DNA of 64,000 nt from Halalkalibacter alkaliphilus. GTDB lineage: Bacteria; Bacillota; Bacilli; Bacillales; Bacillaceae_D. Below the pieces are notes generated by a model. It made no database searches and was not told where the DNA came from. It saw only the letters and a program-made list of their open reading frames with translations. Every line of letters starts with the position of its first letter. Within the stretch, counting starts at the first letter, position 1. The stretch spans positions 186,001 to 250,000 of the forward strand of contig NZ_JAKRYL010000003.1 of NCBI RefSeq assembly GCF_023555415.1. The letters run 5' to 3'. Below, one piece after another: positions 57,393 to 64,000 of this stretch. Both the position numbers and the translations under genes were made by a program.

Positions 57393-57842
57393 ATGCAAAA
57401 GTTGTGTATCTATATTATGTTGTTAATAGCCTTAACAGCATGTGGTTCTTCAGAGCCTGAAGAATTAATATTACTAGAAGGCGAACGAGCAGATGAGGTT
57501 GCTGATTTCTTACTTTCATACAAGGAACACATGATTGAGTCAGTTAATACTGGTGATTTTAACAAGTTAGAACCTTATTTAATTACAAATAATAGTTTCT
57601 ATCACTCTTTAAGGCGTTATTCGAGCGATTTACATGGAGAGCGCTCGACAAAAGAGTTGGATCATTTTGATGTACAAGCAGTCTATGAAGATGAAATTGG
57701 AGAAATTCATGCTGATGTTGACGAAATGGTGACATTGTACGAGCATGGTGAAGAGAAGAAGATTTCTAGGAAATTACGCTTTGAACTCGTTCGTGGCGGG
57801 GATGATTCTTTACGGATTGTAACGATAAAAGAAAGAAAATAA
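57393..57842 (+). CDS. Small lipoprotein, possibly NTF2-like (TcaA type)
   Basis: 149 residues. Lipobox LTAC at residues 14-17, so an anchored exported lipoprotein. After an acidic linker (residues 20-33), the body has helix VADFLLSYKEHMIESVN, a TGDFNKLEPYLITNNSFYHSLRRYSSDLH segment and beta strands; this layout recalls NTF2-like domains. Function unknown. AAGGAGAG before the ATG. Single-gene unit ended by a strong hairpin. Confidence 0.7.
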   Translation: MQKLCIYIMLLIALTACGSSEPEELILLEGERADEVADFLLSYKEHMIESVNTGDFNKLEPYLITNNSFYHSLRRYSSDLHGERSTKELDHFDVQAVYEDEIGEIHADVDEMVTLYEHGEEKKISRKLRFELVRGGDDSLRIVTIKERK

Positions 57843-57872
57843 GACAACGAGGGAGTCCCTCGTTGTCTTATT
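57838..57872. terminator. Bidirectional terminator
   Basis: Perfect 16-bp stem AATAAGACAACGAGGG and its complement around AGT, overlapping the lipoprotein stop and adjoining the convergent yugN-like gene. Confidence 0.92.
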
Positions 57873-57873
57873 T

Positions 57874-58224
57874 TTAGTTTGTCTCGATATTTTTTAATAG
57901 TAACTCAAGTTTTTTATTACACTTATCAATAATTGGCTGTGGGAATGTTTCTCCTTCATATTCAACACCATGAGGATAATAGTGTTTGCCAAGCATTGGT
58001 GTCATGAGTTTTACAATTGTATCGTCTTTAGGAATATCTCCTTTTACTGCATATGCAGGAACACGAAGGTAATAGACATCTCCTTGATTGACAATTTTGT
58101 AATCGAATGTTACTCGTTGGTAATCCCATTGACCAGCATGAATAAAGCCAATTGATTCTGCAGCGTAACGAAGAGTTTCAAATTTTAATTCTTTGTCTGC
58201 AAGTTCAATATGTTCAAATTTCAC
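57874..58224 (-). CDS. YugN-like family protein
   Basis: 116 residues, soluble. Matches the YugN-like family: start [15 protein letters not shown], then [24 protein letters not shown], and [18 protein letters not shown] plus [15 protein letters not shown]. Function unknown. GGAGGCGC lies upstream of the ATG on its strand. The 58225-58627 gap (403 bp) to ylbC holds copy B of the miniature element and otherwise AT-rich sequence with no gene that I can support. Confidence 0.88.
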   Translation of the reverse strand: MKFEHIELADKELKFETLRYAAESIGFIHAGQWDYQRVTFDYKIVNQGDVYYLRVPAYAVKGDIPKDDTIVKLMTPMLGKHYYPHGVEYEGETFPQPIIDKCNKKLELLLKNIETN

Positions 58225-58477
58225 TACGAATGCGCCTCCAATTCATCAAATATGTACTCTACTTATGATAGTATGAAAACTCTTCAGTTGCAATCAATTA
58301 ATCATGAATGTTTTATGGATAAAATTTCTTCGACAGTATTGGTGTTAGAAGCGACACAACCTTACATAGTTAGTGAAAGGATATGACAAGGTGCACTGCG
58401 AATTTTTTGTAAAGGATATTAAAGAGTGTGTGACTATTACATTTGTTGTTAACAATGGAATACAAGATCTTTTAATT

Positions 58478-58601
58478 GGCCTGTTTTCGTATAATAATTA
58501 ATGCTGTGAAGAAACGTTTTTCTCGGAGTGAAATGGAGCGCAATGGAACGAACATGTGGAGAACACGTACCCAAAGAACAACAATGTATGCGAAAACAGC
58601 C
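58478..58601 (+). mobile_element. Miniature inverted-repeat element, copy B (124 bp)
   Basis: Ends GGCCTGTTTTCG and CGAAAACAGCC are inverted repeats with one extra C on the left. Flanks TTTTAATT (58470-58477) and ATTTAATT (58602-58609) are an 8-bp target duplication with one change. Aligns along its length with copy A at 11634-11752, best in the right two-thirds including GGAGCGCAATGGAACGAAC. It ends 26 bp before the ylbC ATG, in the same relation to the downstream gene as copy A to ykuV. No transposase present. Confidence 0.78.
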
Positions 58602-58627
58602 ATTTAATTTGAGAGAGAGGGGAGTAT

Positions 58628-59701
58628 ATGAAGAAAAAATATATGATAGCAGGAACTGTTTTGCTATTTGTTTCCATCATCCTTTTTGAGAACGTATATG
58701 AGGATCAAATTTCAGAATGGTTTCAACAGACAGAGACCTATGAGGAAGAGACGTTAGCTGCTGAGGAGGTTTCCTCAATCGTAACACAAGCAGAGGAAGA
58801 CGATTCATTGTCTTTTGCAGACCATGAGCTTTTTATAGGTTTGACAGATGAAGAAATAAAAAATGAATTTGGTGAACCGACGCGCATTGATTTATCGGCA
58901 TACGGGTATGACTGGTGGATTTATCCATTTTCAAATAATTCCTATATGCAATTAGGGATAGAGAAGGGTGAGGTTGTTACAGCCTTTCTAACAGGTAACA
59001 TACGAGGAGAATCGCTTTCTTTAGGGCAGACGTATGATGAAATAAATGAGTTATTAAAATTTAAAGAAAAAGTAGATGTAATATCAAGTGATGGAGGAAT
59101 GTATCAATTTGAATTAACAAATGAAGATTTAAAGATGAGACCACTTGGTCAGATTGAAGATGTGTGGGTCCAATTTTATTTTGATACGCATACAGATGAA
59201 TTATCGAGTATACGTATTCTAGAAAAGGACGTCCTCATAAAACAGAGACCTTATTCCGTTTCTTACCGAGGAGCACCTCCAGAGCGTCCAACTTTTTCTG
59301 AGGATCAGTGGGCTCGGATTGAAGAAGGGAATGCAAAACAAATTTTTGACTTTACGAATATTATACGAACTAGACATGGTTTAGAGCCTTTTGAATGGGA
59401 AGAAGATGTGTCTAGAGTTGCTTATTTACATAGTAGGGATATGAGTGAGAATGAATATTTCTCACACACATCACCTACCTACGGAGAAGTATCGGATAGG
59501 TTTGACCGCGGAGGTGTTCCTTTTATGTTAGCCGGAGAAAATATTGCGGCTAAATATGTTGATGGTTTGGCTTCAGTAGAAGGATGGTTAAATAGTGAAG
59601 GGCATCGTGTAAACCTGCTGCACAAAGAATTTACGCACTTGGGCGTAGGAGTATTTAAAGAGCACTATACCCAAAATTTCTTAACACCTTGGCAACTGTA
59701 A
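58628..59701 (+). CDS. ylbC: YlbC-type CAP (SCP-like) domain protein
   Basis: 357 residues. N-terminal signal anchor (residues 4-22), a CAP-associated domain (about 65-205: IGLTDEEIKNEFGEPTRID, GYDWWIYP and MYQFELT), and a C-terminal CAP domain (about 240-350) with LHSRDMSENEYFSHTSP, AGENIAAKY, and EGWLNSEGHRVNLL. Secreted or surface-anchored; CAP activity in bacteria is unclear. ATG behind GAGAGAGGGGAG. Matches B. subtilis YlbC in domain layout and in preceding ylbD-ylbE. Confidence 0.92.
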   Translation: MKKKYMIAGTVLLFVSIILFENVYEDQISEWFQQTETYEEETLAAEEVSSIVTQAEEDDSLSFADHELFIGLTDEEIKNEFGEPTRIDLSAYGYDWWIYPFSNNSYMQLGIEKGEVVTAFLTGNIRGESLSLGQTYDEINELLKFKEKVDVISSDGGMYQFELTNEDLKMRPLGQIEDVWVQFYFDTHTDELSSIRILEKDVLIKQRPYSVSYRGAPPERPTFSEDQWARIEEGNAKQIFDFTNIIRTRHGLEPFEWEEDVSRVAYLHSRDMSENEYFSHTSPTYGEVSDRFDRGGVPFMLAGENIAAKYVDGLASVEGWLNSEGHRVNLLHKEFTHLGVGVFKEHYTQNFLTPWQL

Positions 59702-59779
59702 ATTGTTTTGTTGTCTTCTTACTATGTAAGAGAAATCTGTCCTTTTATACTTTTAAAGAGGTAGTAACTCATTTTTTCC

Positions 59780-59824
59780 GGGTTGTTCTACAGGGTCAAA
59801 GAGAGAGGCCTTTTAGAACAACCC
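59780..59824 (+). terminator. Hairpin downstream of ylbC
   Basis: Perfect 11-bp stem GGGTTGTTCTA/TAGAACAACCC with an inner partial stem. The tail CTTCTTG is a weak T tract, so it is a possible rather than certain terminator. Confidence 0.55.
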
Positions 59825-59938
59825 CTTCTTGTTTAACAAATTGTAGCAAATAACTAATAAGGTGATTGTTTTTCGCGAACGTTGGACTGGGCACCTGTGT
59901 AAACTATTATAAAGAAGAGAAAAAGGAGGACGAAGGAG

Positions 59939-60367
59939 ATGGAATCTAGACAGGGTTTGCATCCTTCTGTTGAAGAATTTAAACAATTCATGAAGTCTCA
60001 CCCACATTTGTTGAAAGAAGTAAAAGAAAAAAGAAAAACGCTTCAAGAACTTTTTGAAGAATGGAGCGTCTTAGGCAGTGAACATGAGCAATGGGAAAAT
60101 TATGAAAAAACGACTCTTACTAATGGTGCGAAGGCAGAAACTGAAGAAAGTGTAGAGAATGAAAAGTCATCCAAAAGTGCAAGTGATACGCTTGGACAGA
60201 TTATGGGACTTATCAAACGCATGAATGTCGATGACCTTCAGTACCACCTTACGCAATTTAGTTCGGTACTGTCTAATGTTCAAAATGTCATTCAATCATT
60301 TCAGAAGCCTTCTAATCCACCACATCAAAGGCAACAAGACCATCCATTTTCATTTCGGCGTGACTAA
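59939..60367 (+). CDS. ylbD: YlbD-type spore coat-associated protein
   Basis: 142 residues, hydrophilic and helical. Family start LHPSVEEFKQFMKSHPHLLKEV, then a KTLQELFEEW segment, a charged low-complexity middle, and a C-terminal part ending in HQRQQDHPFSFRRD. In B. subtilis YlbD is a coat-associated protein. AAAGGAGG lies 9 nt before the ATG. Forms an operon with ylbE. Confidence 0.9.
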   Translation: MESRQGLHPSVEEFKQFMKSHPHLLKEVKEKRKTLQELFEEWSVLGSEHEQWENYEKTTLTNGAKAETEESVENEKSSKSASDTLGQIMGLIKRMNVDDLQYHLTQFSSVLSNVQNVIQSFQKPSNPPHQRQQDHPFSFRRD

Positions 60368-60391
60368 TTGATTGTATAGGAGGAGATTAGT

Positions 60392-60655
60392 GTGAGAGCT
60401 GAAGTTCAACAAATGCTTTATGAACGCCCTGAACTACGCCAATATATAAGGCAGCATCCTAATTGGTATCGCAAATTGTCAAGAGATCCGAGTCAATTCA
60501 CAACCTTAGAAAAGGAGGCAAACCAGTTTTACGGGCGTACTCTTCCTCAACGGGTAGAAAGGGTTCAAAATTCTCTTGGGCTTGTCATGATGATGATGGA
60601 AATGTTAAAAATGGGGCAATCAACTGTTGGTGATTCACAAGGGCCTGTTCAATAG
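60392..60655 (+). CDS. ylbE: YlbE-like protein
   Basis: 87 residues, soluble. Family sequence EVQQMLYERPELRQYIRQHPNWYRKLSRDP followed by FYGRTLPQRVERV and a Met-rich helix. GTG start 24 bp after ylbD behind TAGGAGGAG. Function unknown. Its last codons form the left arm of the terminator. Confidence 0.92.
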   Translation: MRAEVQQMLYERPELRQYIRQHPNWYRKLSRDPSQFTTLEKEANQFYGRTLPQRVERVQNSLGLVMMMMEMLKMGQSTVGDSQGPVQ

Positions 60656-60672
60656 ATGACAGGTCTTTTTTT
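60642..60672 (+). terminator. Terminator overlapping the end of ylbE
   Basis: GGCCTGT pairs with ACAGGTC (one G-U) around a 10-nt loop, followed by TTTTTTT. Confidence 0.82.
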
Positions 60673-60746
60673 ATGCTTAATGAAGCGAATAGAAGATCGA
60701 AGGAAGTGAGACGATAAAGGTGACAAAATATAGGAGGAGCAGGAAA

Positions 60747-61193
60747 ATGTTGAAATCTGCAACTGTTTTAGTGTGTGTTCTTTTTCTTATTTTAAACTTC
60801 TCACCTACTGTGAGAGCAAATGCAGACATCGCTGAAAAAAACGACCTTAAAGGTTTACATATCGTCCCTTTGCAAAATACGGGCGTTGTTCGAGTACAAA
60901 TAGGTGGAAAAAGAGAATTAAATGTCTATCATGAAGTTAGGCAAAATGATTTGTTCGTAGAGTGTTTTGTTAATCACTTCTCGTTTAATCAAGAAAAAGC
61001 CGGAGCACTTCATCAAGATGGAGAAGGGCATATCCGACTTTATATAAACGATGAGCATGTTGATACTCTTTATGAATCAGCCTTCCTTATTGAGGACGTT
61101 CCTTCAGGTGAACATGAAATACGAGTCGTTGTTGTAAAAAATGACCGTTCGCCATATGACCTTGAAGAGACATTTGTAGTTACGATGGATTGA
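60747..61193 (+). CDS. Secreted protein of unknown function
   Basis: 148 residues. Signal peptide with hydrophobic core TVLVCVLFLILNF and a likely cleavage after VRANA. The mature part is beta-rich (LKGLHIVPLQNTGVVRVQI, DLFVECFVNHFSF, FLIEDVPSGEHEIRVVVV) and could be an Ig-like domain; I do not recognise a family. The ATG at 60747 stands 3-4 nt after AGGAGGAGCAGG; an in-frame GTG at 60720 lies upstream of it. The last 14 bp overlap the convergent ATP-grasp gene. Confidence 0.75.
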   Translation: MLKSATVLVCVLFLILNFSPTVRANADIAEKNDLKGLHIVPLQNTGVVRVQIGGKRELNVYHEVRQNDLFVECFVNHFSFNQEKAGALHQDGEGHIRLYINDEHVDTLYESAFLIEDVPSGEHEIRVVVVKNDRSPYDLEETFVVTMD

Positions 61194-61953
61194 CTGTTTT
61201 TTGTAGGTAATTATAGATTGTTTGTTCAATCGATACTCCTAATTGTTGAAAACCTTGATTACCAAAAAGAGTATTAAATTCAAGGAAGTAATATTTTCCA
61301 CCAACGGAAATGACATCAAATCCAGCATGGTTGACACCTAAATTTCTAGCGGTTGTTCGTACAAGATCAAGAGCTTCTTCAGGAATATTCTCAAAAGAAA
61401 TCCGTGCACCTTGTGCTACATTGTTTCGGAAAGTATTATGATCATTGATTCGCCAATAAGCTAATGCAACATCATCTCCAACAAAGCAAACACGTAAATC
61501 TCGGTCAATTGGTAAGTATTCCTGTACATAGAAATATGGATTGTTTTCGGCATATTCGTTAAATTGCTTATGACTTTCAATTAAAAATACACCTTTGCCC
61601 ATTGAATTACGAATTTCTTTTGCAACAAAAGGAAAAGGAAATTCTGCGAAAACCCGATTAATATTATCGTGATTACGACCTAAAATTACCGTTCGTGGAA
61701 CATGGTCAGGGCATACACTCCATAGAGCGCGGGTTACTTCAATTTTATTAAAGCCCATTTGAATGGATTGAATACTTGGAAAAATAGCTTTTTTCATACC
61801 ATACACAAGTGCATTTACTTGCCAGTTTTCGGGGAACAAACAAACGTCTGCATTAGCAATTTTTTCGCGTTCGTCGAACATACGCTCAGGCTTCACATAC
61901 TGGATGCCTGGCATACCAATTGTTCGAAATGGGTTAAATGTTACAATCTTCAT
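61180..61953 (-). CDS. ATP-grasp protein (RimK-like)
   Basis: 257 residues. The ATP-grasp core is visible: FPFVAKEIRNSMGKGVFLIES (residues about 100-125) with the lysine and glycine-rich loop, YFYVQEYLPIDRDLRVCFVGDDV near 140, and GFDVISVGGKYYFLEFNT near 220 with the Mg-binding Glu-Asn pair. Such enzymes ligate an acid to an amine using ATP; RimK relatives add amino acids to proteins or peptides. Substrate unknown. GAAGGTGAG before the ATG. The 3' end overlaps the secreted-protein gene tail-to-tail. Confidence 0.88.
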   Translation of the reverse strand: MKIVTFNPFRTIGMPGIQYVKPERMFDEREKIANADVCLFPENWQVNALVYGMKKAIFPSIQSIQMGFNKIEVTRALWSVCPDHVPRTVILGRNHDNINRVFAEFPFPFVAKEIRNSMGKGVFLIESHKQFNEYAENNPYFYVQEYLPIDRDLRVCFVGDDVALAYWRINDHNTFRNNVAQGARISFENIPEEALDLVRTTARNLGVNHAGFDVISVGGKYYFLEFNTLFGNQGFQQLGVSIEQTIYNYLQKTVNPS

Positions 61954-62027
61954 TTATTCGACTCACCTTCTTTATACAATTAAACAAGACGAGTGAATTA
62001 TAGACAAAGTCAGGAGGGAAGTCAATC

Positions 62028-63017
62028 ATGGATAAAACTTTTAAGGTTCGTCTAGGGTATGTAGCAATGAGTGTAATACTCTCAAATGCTTCTCCTTCCC
62101 AAACGATGACGGTGAGGCAATTTGAACAAATTTTAGACCAGGAAGCTGGGATTCGAAAGTTGGAAAGGATTGCTTCATCCAATTTAAACAATTGCTTTCG
62201 ATTGTTAAAGCACAATAAAGCTCACGATATTTCTTTTTTTCGTTTGTCATCTCGTCTCGTTCCACTTGCAAATCATCCGTTAACCGAAGGATGGAGATAT
62301 GAGAAAGCATTGGCACCATTATTAAAAGAGATAGGTGAATTTATAATAAAAGAGAACATGAGAGTCGATTTTCACCCTGATCATTTTGTCGTGCTAAATA
62401 ATAATTCTAAAGAAATATTACAACAATCATTACGTACACTTAGCATGCATTATAAATTAATAAAGGGCATGGGATTCTCTCATGTACATCGTTGTGTTTT
62501 ACATGTTGGTGGTAAGAAAGCTGGAAGAGAAGAGGGGTTAGAACAATTCATTGAAAACTTTGCAAAGATCCCAAGAGTCATTCAGGAGATGATTATGTTA
62601 GAAAATGATGATGTGAATTACCCTCTTGAAGATGTCTTATACATTGGAGAAAAGTTACATATACCTGTTATCCTAGATCTCCACCATTTTGATGTGTTAC
62701 ATGAGTCAACCGATCTTCTAGCATTGTGGGAGCGAGTCGTGCAGACGTGGAAACATAGTCCTTTACCAATTAAAATCCATATTTCAAGTCCGAAAGATGG
62801 AAAAGATGATAGAAAGCATCATGATTTTATTGATGTTCAAAGGTTCTATGATTTTTTGCAATTAATATCAGGTACGGTTGATCAAGTGGATGTTATGATC
62901 GAAGCGAAACAAAAAGATAAAGCTCTATTAAAGTTATCCGAAGAATTGTCTCAACTAAATAGTATACAAGTTCAGAATCCTTCTTCTATTATGATCAATA
63001 GCACACCATTATCTTAA
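62028..63017 (+). CDS. uvsE: UV DNA damage endonuclease (UVDE/UvsE)
   Basis: 329 residues. TIM-barrel endonuclease nicking 5' to UV photoproducts and other lesions, an alternative to nucleotide-excision repair. Family motifs: RLGYVAMSVIL at the start, NLNNCFRLLKHN, FRLSSRLVPLANHP, VDFHPDHFVVLN, LHVGGKKAGREEGL, LENDD and LDLHHFDV with metal ligands, and KIHISSPKDG. AGGAGGG before the ATG. Not in the B. subtilis 168 ylb order; found in the genome of spore formers exposed to UV. Confidence 0.94.
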   Translation: MDKTFKVRLGYVAMSVILSNASPSQTMTVRQFEQILDQEAGIRKLERIASSNLNNCFRLLKHNKAHDISFFRLSSRLVPLANHPLTEGWRYEKALAPLLKEIGEFIIKENMRVDFHPDHFVVLNNNSKEILQQSLRTLSMHYKLIKGMGFSHVHRCVLHVGGKKAGREEGLEQFIENFAKIPRVIQEMIMLENDDVNYPLEDVLYIGEKLHIPVILDLHHFDVLHESTDLLALWERVVQTWKHSPLPIKIHISSPKDGKDDRKHHDFIDVQRFYDFLQLISGTVDQVDVMIEAKQKDKALLKLSEELSQLNSIQVQNPSSIMINSTPLS

Positions 63018-63058
63018 TTGTTAAGAACGTGTTATAATGATTGCTAGGAGGTGTGAGT

Positions 63059-63499
63059 ATGCTCGCAACTATCTCAACATACGAGTTGATTGACGAAGCT
63101 AGTGAACTTGGTCAAGCTATTATAAAGTCTGATGTATATCAGCAATATATGCTAGCAAAGAAAGAGCTGCAAGCAGACCCTAATGCGCAAGAGAGAATTC
63201 GCAAGTTTAATCAACTAAAGGATCAATATGAAGAAGTACAACGCTTTGGGAAATATCACCCAGATTACGATAAAGTTTCAAAAGATATTAGGCAAGTGAA
63301 ACGAGAGGTTGATTTAACTGAAGCCGTCTCTGCTTTCAAGAAGGCAGAACGCGAGCTAGAATCTCTGTTGAACGAAATTAGCGAGATTGTTGCTAGGGCT
63401 GTTTCAGATACGATAAAGGTCCCAACTGGTAATCCATTTTTTGACAATATGTCATGTAGTGGTGGATGTAGTACAGGTGGCGGTTGTGGCTGCAGTTAA
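63059..63499 (+). CDS. ricF: RicF (YlbF), subunit of the Fe-S RicAFT complex
   Basis: 146 residues. With RicA and RicT forms a [4Fe-4S]-bearing complex that steers RNase Y processing, competence, biofilm formation and sporulation in B. subtilis. Helical body (LGQAIIKSDVYQQYMLAKKEL, VKREVDLTEAVSAFKKAERELE) and a Cys-rich tail CSGGCSTGGGCGCS that can supply cluster ligands. ATG at 63059 follows AGGAGGTG; the upstream frame extension overlaps that site. Confidence 0.95.
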   Translation: MLATISTYELIDEASELGQAIIKSDVYQQYMLAKKELQADPNAQERIRKFNQLKDQYEEVQRFGKYHPDYDKVSKDIRQVKREVDLTEAVSAFKKAERELESLLNEISEIVARAVSDTIKVPTGNPFFDNMSCSGGCSTGGGCGCS

Positions 63500-63536
63500 A
63501 ACGAGGGGAGAAGCGTCAGCTTCTCCCTCGTTTTTT
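63498..63536 (+). terminator. Terminator after ricF
   Basis: AAAACGAGGGGAGAAG pairs with CTTCTCCCTCGTTTT with one bulged G, then TTTT. Confidence 0.88.
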
Positions 63537-63566
63537 AGGTAGAAGAAAAGGTTTGAGTGGCTATAC

Positions 63567-63884
63567 TTATTTGTGGCGTACACAATCTGTACATCCGTTT
63601 CCACAACAGAAAAGTTTTTCTTGAGGCACTTTAAAGCGAATGTGGTAAACAAATGCTTTGTTTTGCATCCGAACGAAAGAGATGTCACAACTGAGACGTT
63701 TTCCTTGCATTGCTTCTTTAGAAAAACGTATGAGCAGGTAATCTAACTGAAGTTTACTGATTGGTTTTTTTAAGTCAATATAAACAAAAGGGAGCCCACC
63801 AAACTTCTTCCTCTGAATTGATTGAATGCATTCGTCTTTTTGTAACTTTTCTATAAATGAATTCCAAATTGTTTCAAGGTCCAT
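63567..63884 (-). CDS. Uncharacterised protein with Cys-rich C-terminus
   Basis: 105 residues, not recognised. Body is alpha/beta (LETIWNSFIEKLQKDE, GLPFVYIDLKKPISKLQLDYLL, KAFVYHIRFKVPQEK) and the tail is CCGNGCTDCVRHK, four cysteines in C-C-x3-C-x2-C spacing. The ATG at 63884 is 7 nt after AGGAGGG; an ATG two codons earlier is too close. Convergent with ricF. It stands where ylbG would be expected, but is not the YlbG/UPF0298 family, which would lie further on. Remaining 110 bases are non-coding. Confidence 0.72.
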   Translation of the reverse strand: MDLETIWNSFIEKLQKDECIQSIQRKKFGGLPFVYIDLKKPISKLQLDYLLIRFSKEAMQGKRLSCDISFVRMQNKAFVYHIRFKVPQEKLFCCGNGCTDCVRHK

Positions 63885-64000
63885 TTTCATCCCTCCTCTA
63901 AATGAACAGTACGTGTACTAAGATAATCTGCATGTTTAATTATGACAACTACTATTGTTGCTGGAACGTTACGAACGTGCTAGACTAATTAAAGAGTATA

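Overview
The window is a gene-dense, low-GC stretch of chromosome from a spore-forming Bacillaceae bacterium. No tRNA, rRNA, CRISPR array, prophage or transposase gene was seen. Gene content and order follow the Bacillus subtilis ykuQ-ykuV, ykqC-pdh-speA-yktABC and ylaF-ylbF chromosome blocks, compared from memory of that genome. The glyoxylate shunt, two BCCT osmolyte transporters and a large di-heme cytochrome are absent from the B. subtilis versions of these blocks. Together they suggest a halotolerant or alkaliphilic relative; that lifestyle is inference.

Layout. 1-5050: the end of a BCCT transporter, a small lipoprotein, and the glyoxylate-shunt operon aceB-aceA with two palindromes at its promoter. 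5200-12230: an AEC permease, lysine/DAP genes (dapH, a class-III aminotransferase, dapL), then ykuS, ykuT (MscS channel), ykuU (2-Cys peroxiredoxin) and ykuV (thioredoxin-like). 12300-15700: a peptidoglycan amidase and a di-heme c-type cytochrome. 15900-19900: rnjA-rpoY, def, a YjcZ-type small protein and ykyA. 20030-25230: pdhABCD with a long leader. 25250-31780: an accessory block (thioredoxin-like lipoprotein, BCCT, FUSC exporter, polysaccharide deacetylase, M23 peptidase, GAF-like protein). 31800-38240: SR1 RNA/SR1P, speA, a nitronate monooxygenase-like enzyme, yktA, yktB, a small ykzI-position gene, suhB, a beta-hydroxyacid dehydrogenase and ylaF. 38500-45300: typA, ylaH, ylaI, ylaL, phoH-like ylaK, an unknown gene, glsA and ylaN. 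45540-56150: pyc and the heme A/caa3 oxidase cluster ctaA-ctaBCDEF plus a ctaM-like gene. 56160-64000: AI-2E family membrane protein, lipoprotein, yugN-like, ylbC, ylbD, ylbE, a secreted protein, an ATP-grasp protein, uvsE, ricF (ylbF) and a Cys-tailed unknown.

How the genes fit together. Much of the window is central carbon metabolism and respiration. PDH makes acetyl-CoA, pyruvate carboxylase refills oxaloacetate, the glyoxylate shunt allows growth on two-carbon units, and ctaA/ctaB supply heme for the caa3 oxidase. SR1/SR1P sits beside pdhD and speA as in B. subtilis and links sugar status to arginine metabolism and to GapA. Other groups serve RNA turnover (rnjA-rpoY), translation (def, typA), the cell wall (DAP genes, amidase, deacetylase, M23) and osmotic adaptation (BCCT x2, MscS).

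The best non-coding signals are a pair of about 120-bp miniature inverted-repeat elements with 8-bp target duplications, each just upstream of a start codon; a family of hairpins sharing one arm sequence; the palindromes at the aceB promoter; and a possible 40-codon leader ORF before pdhA. No clearly novel defence or biosynthetic system was found.
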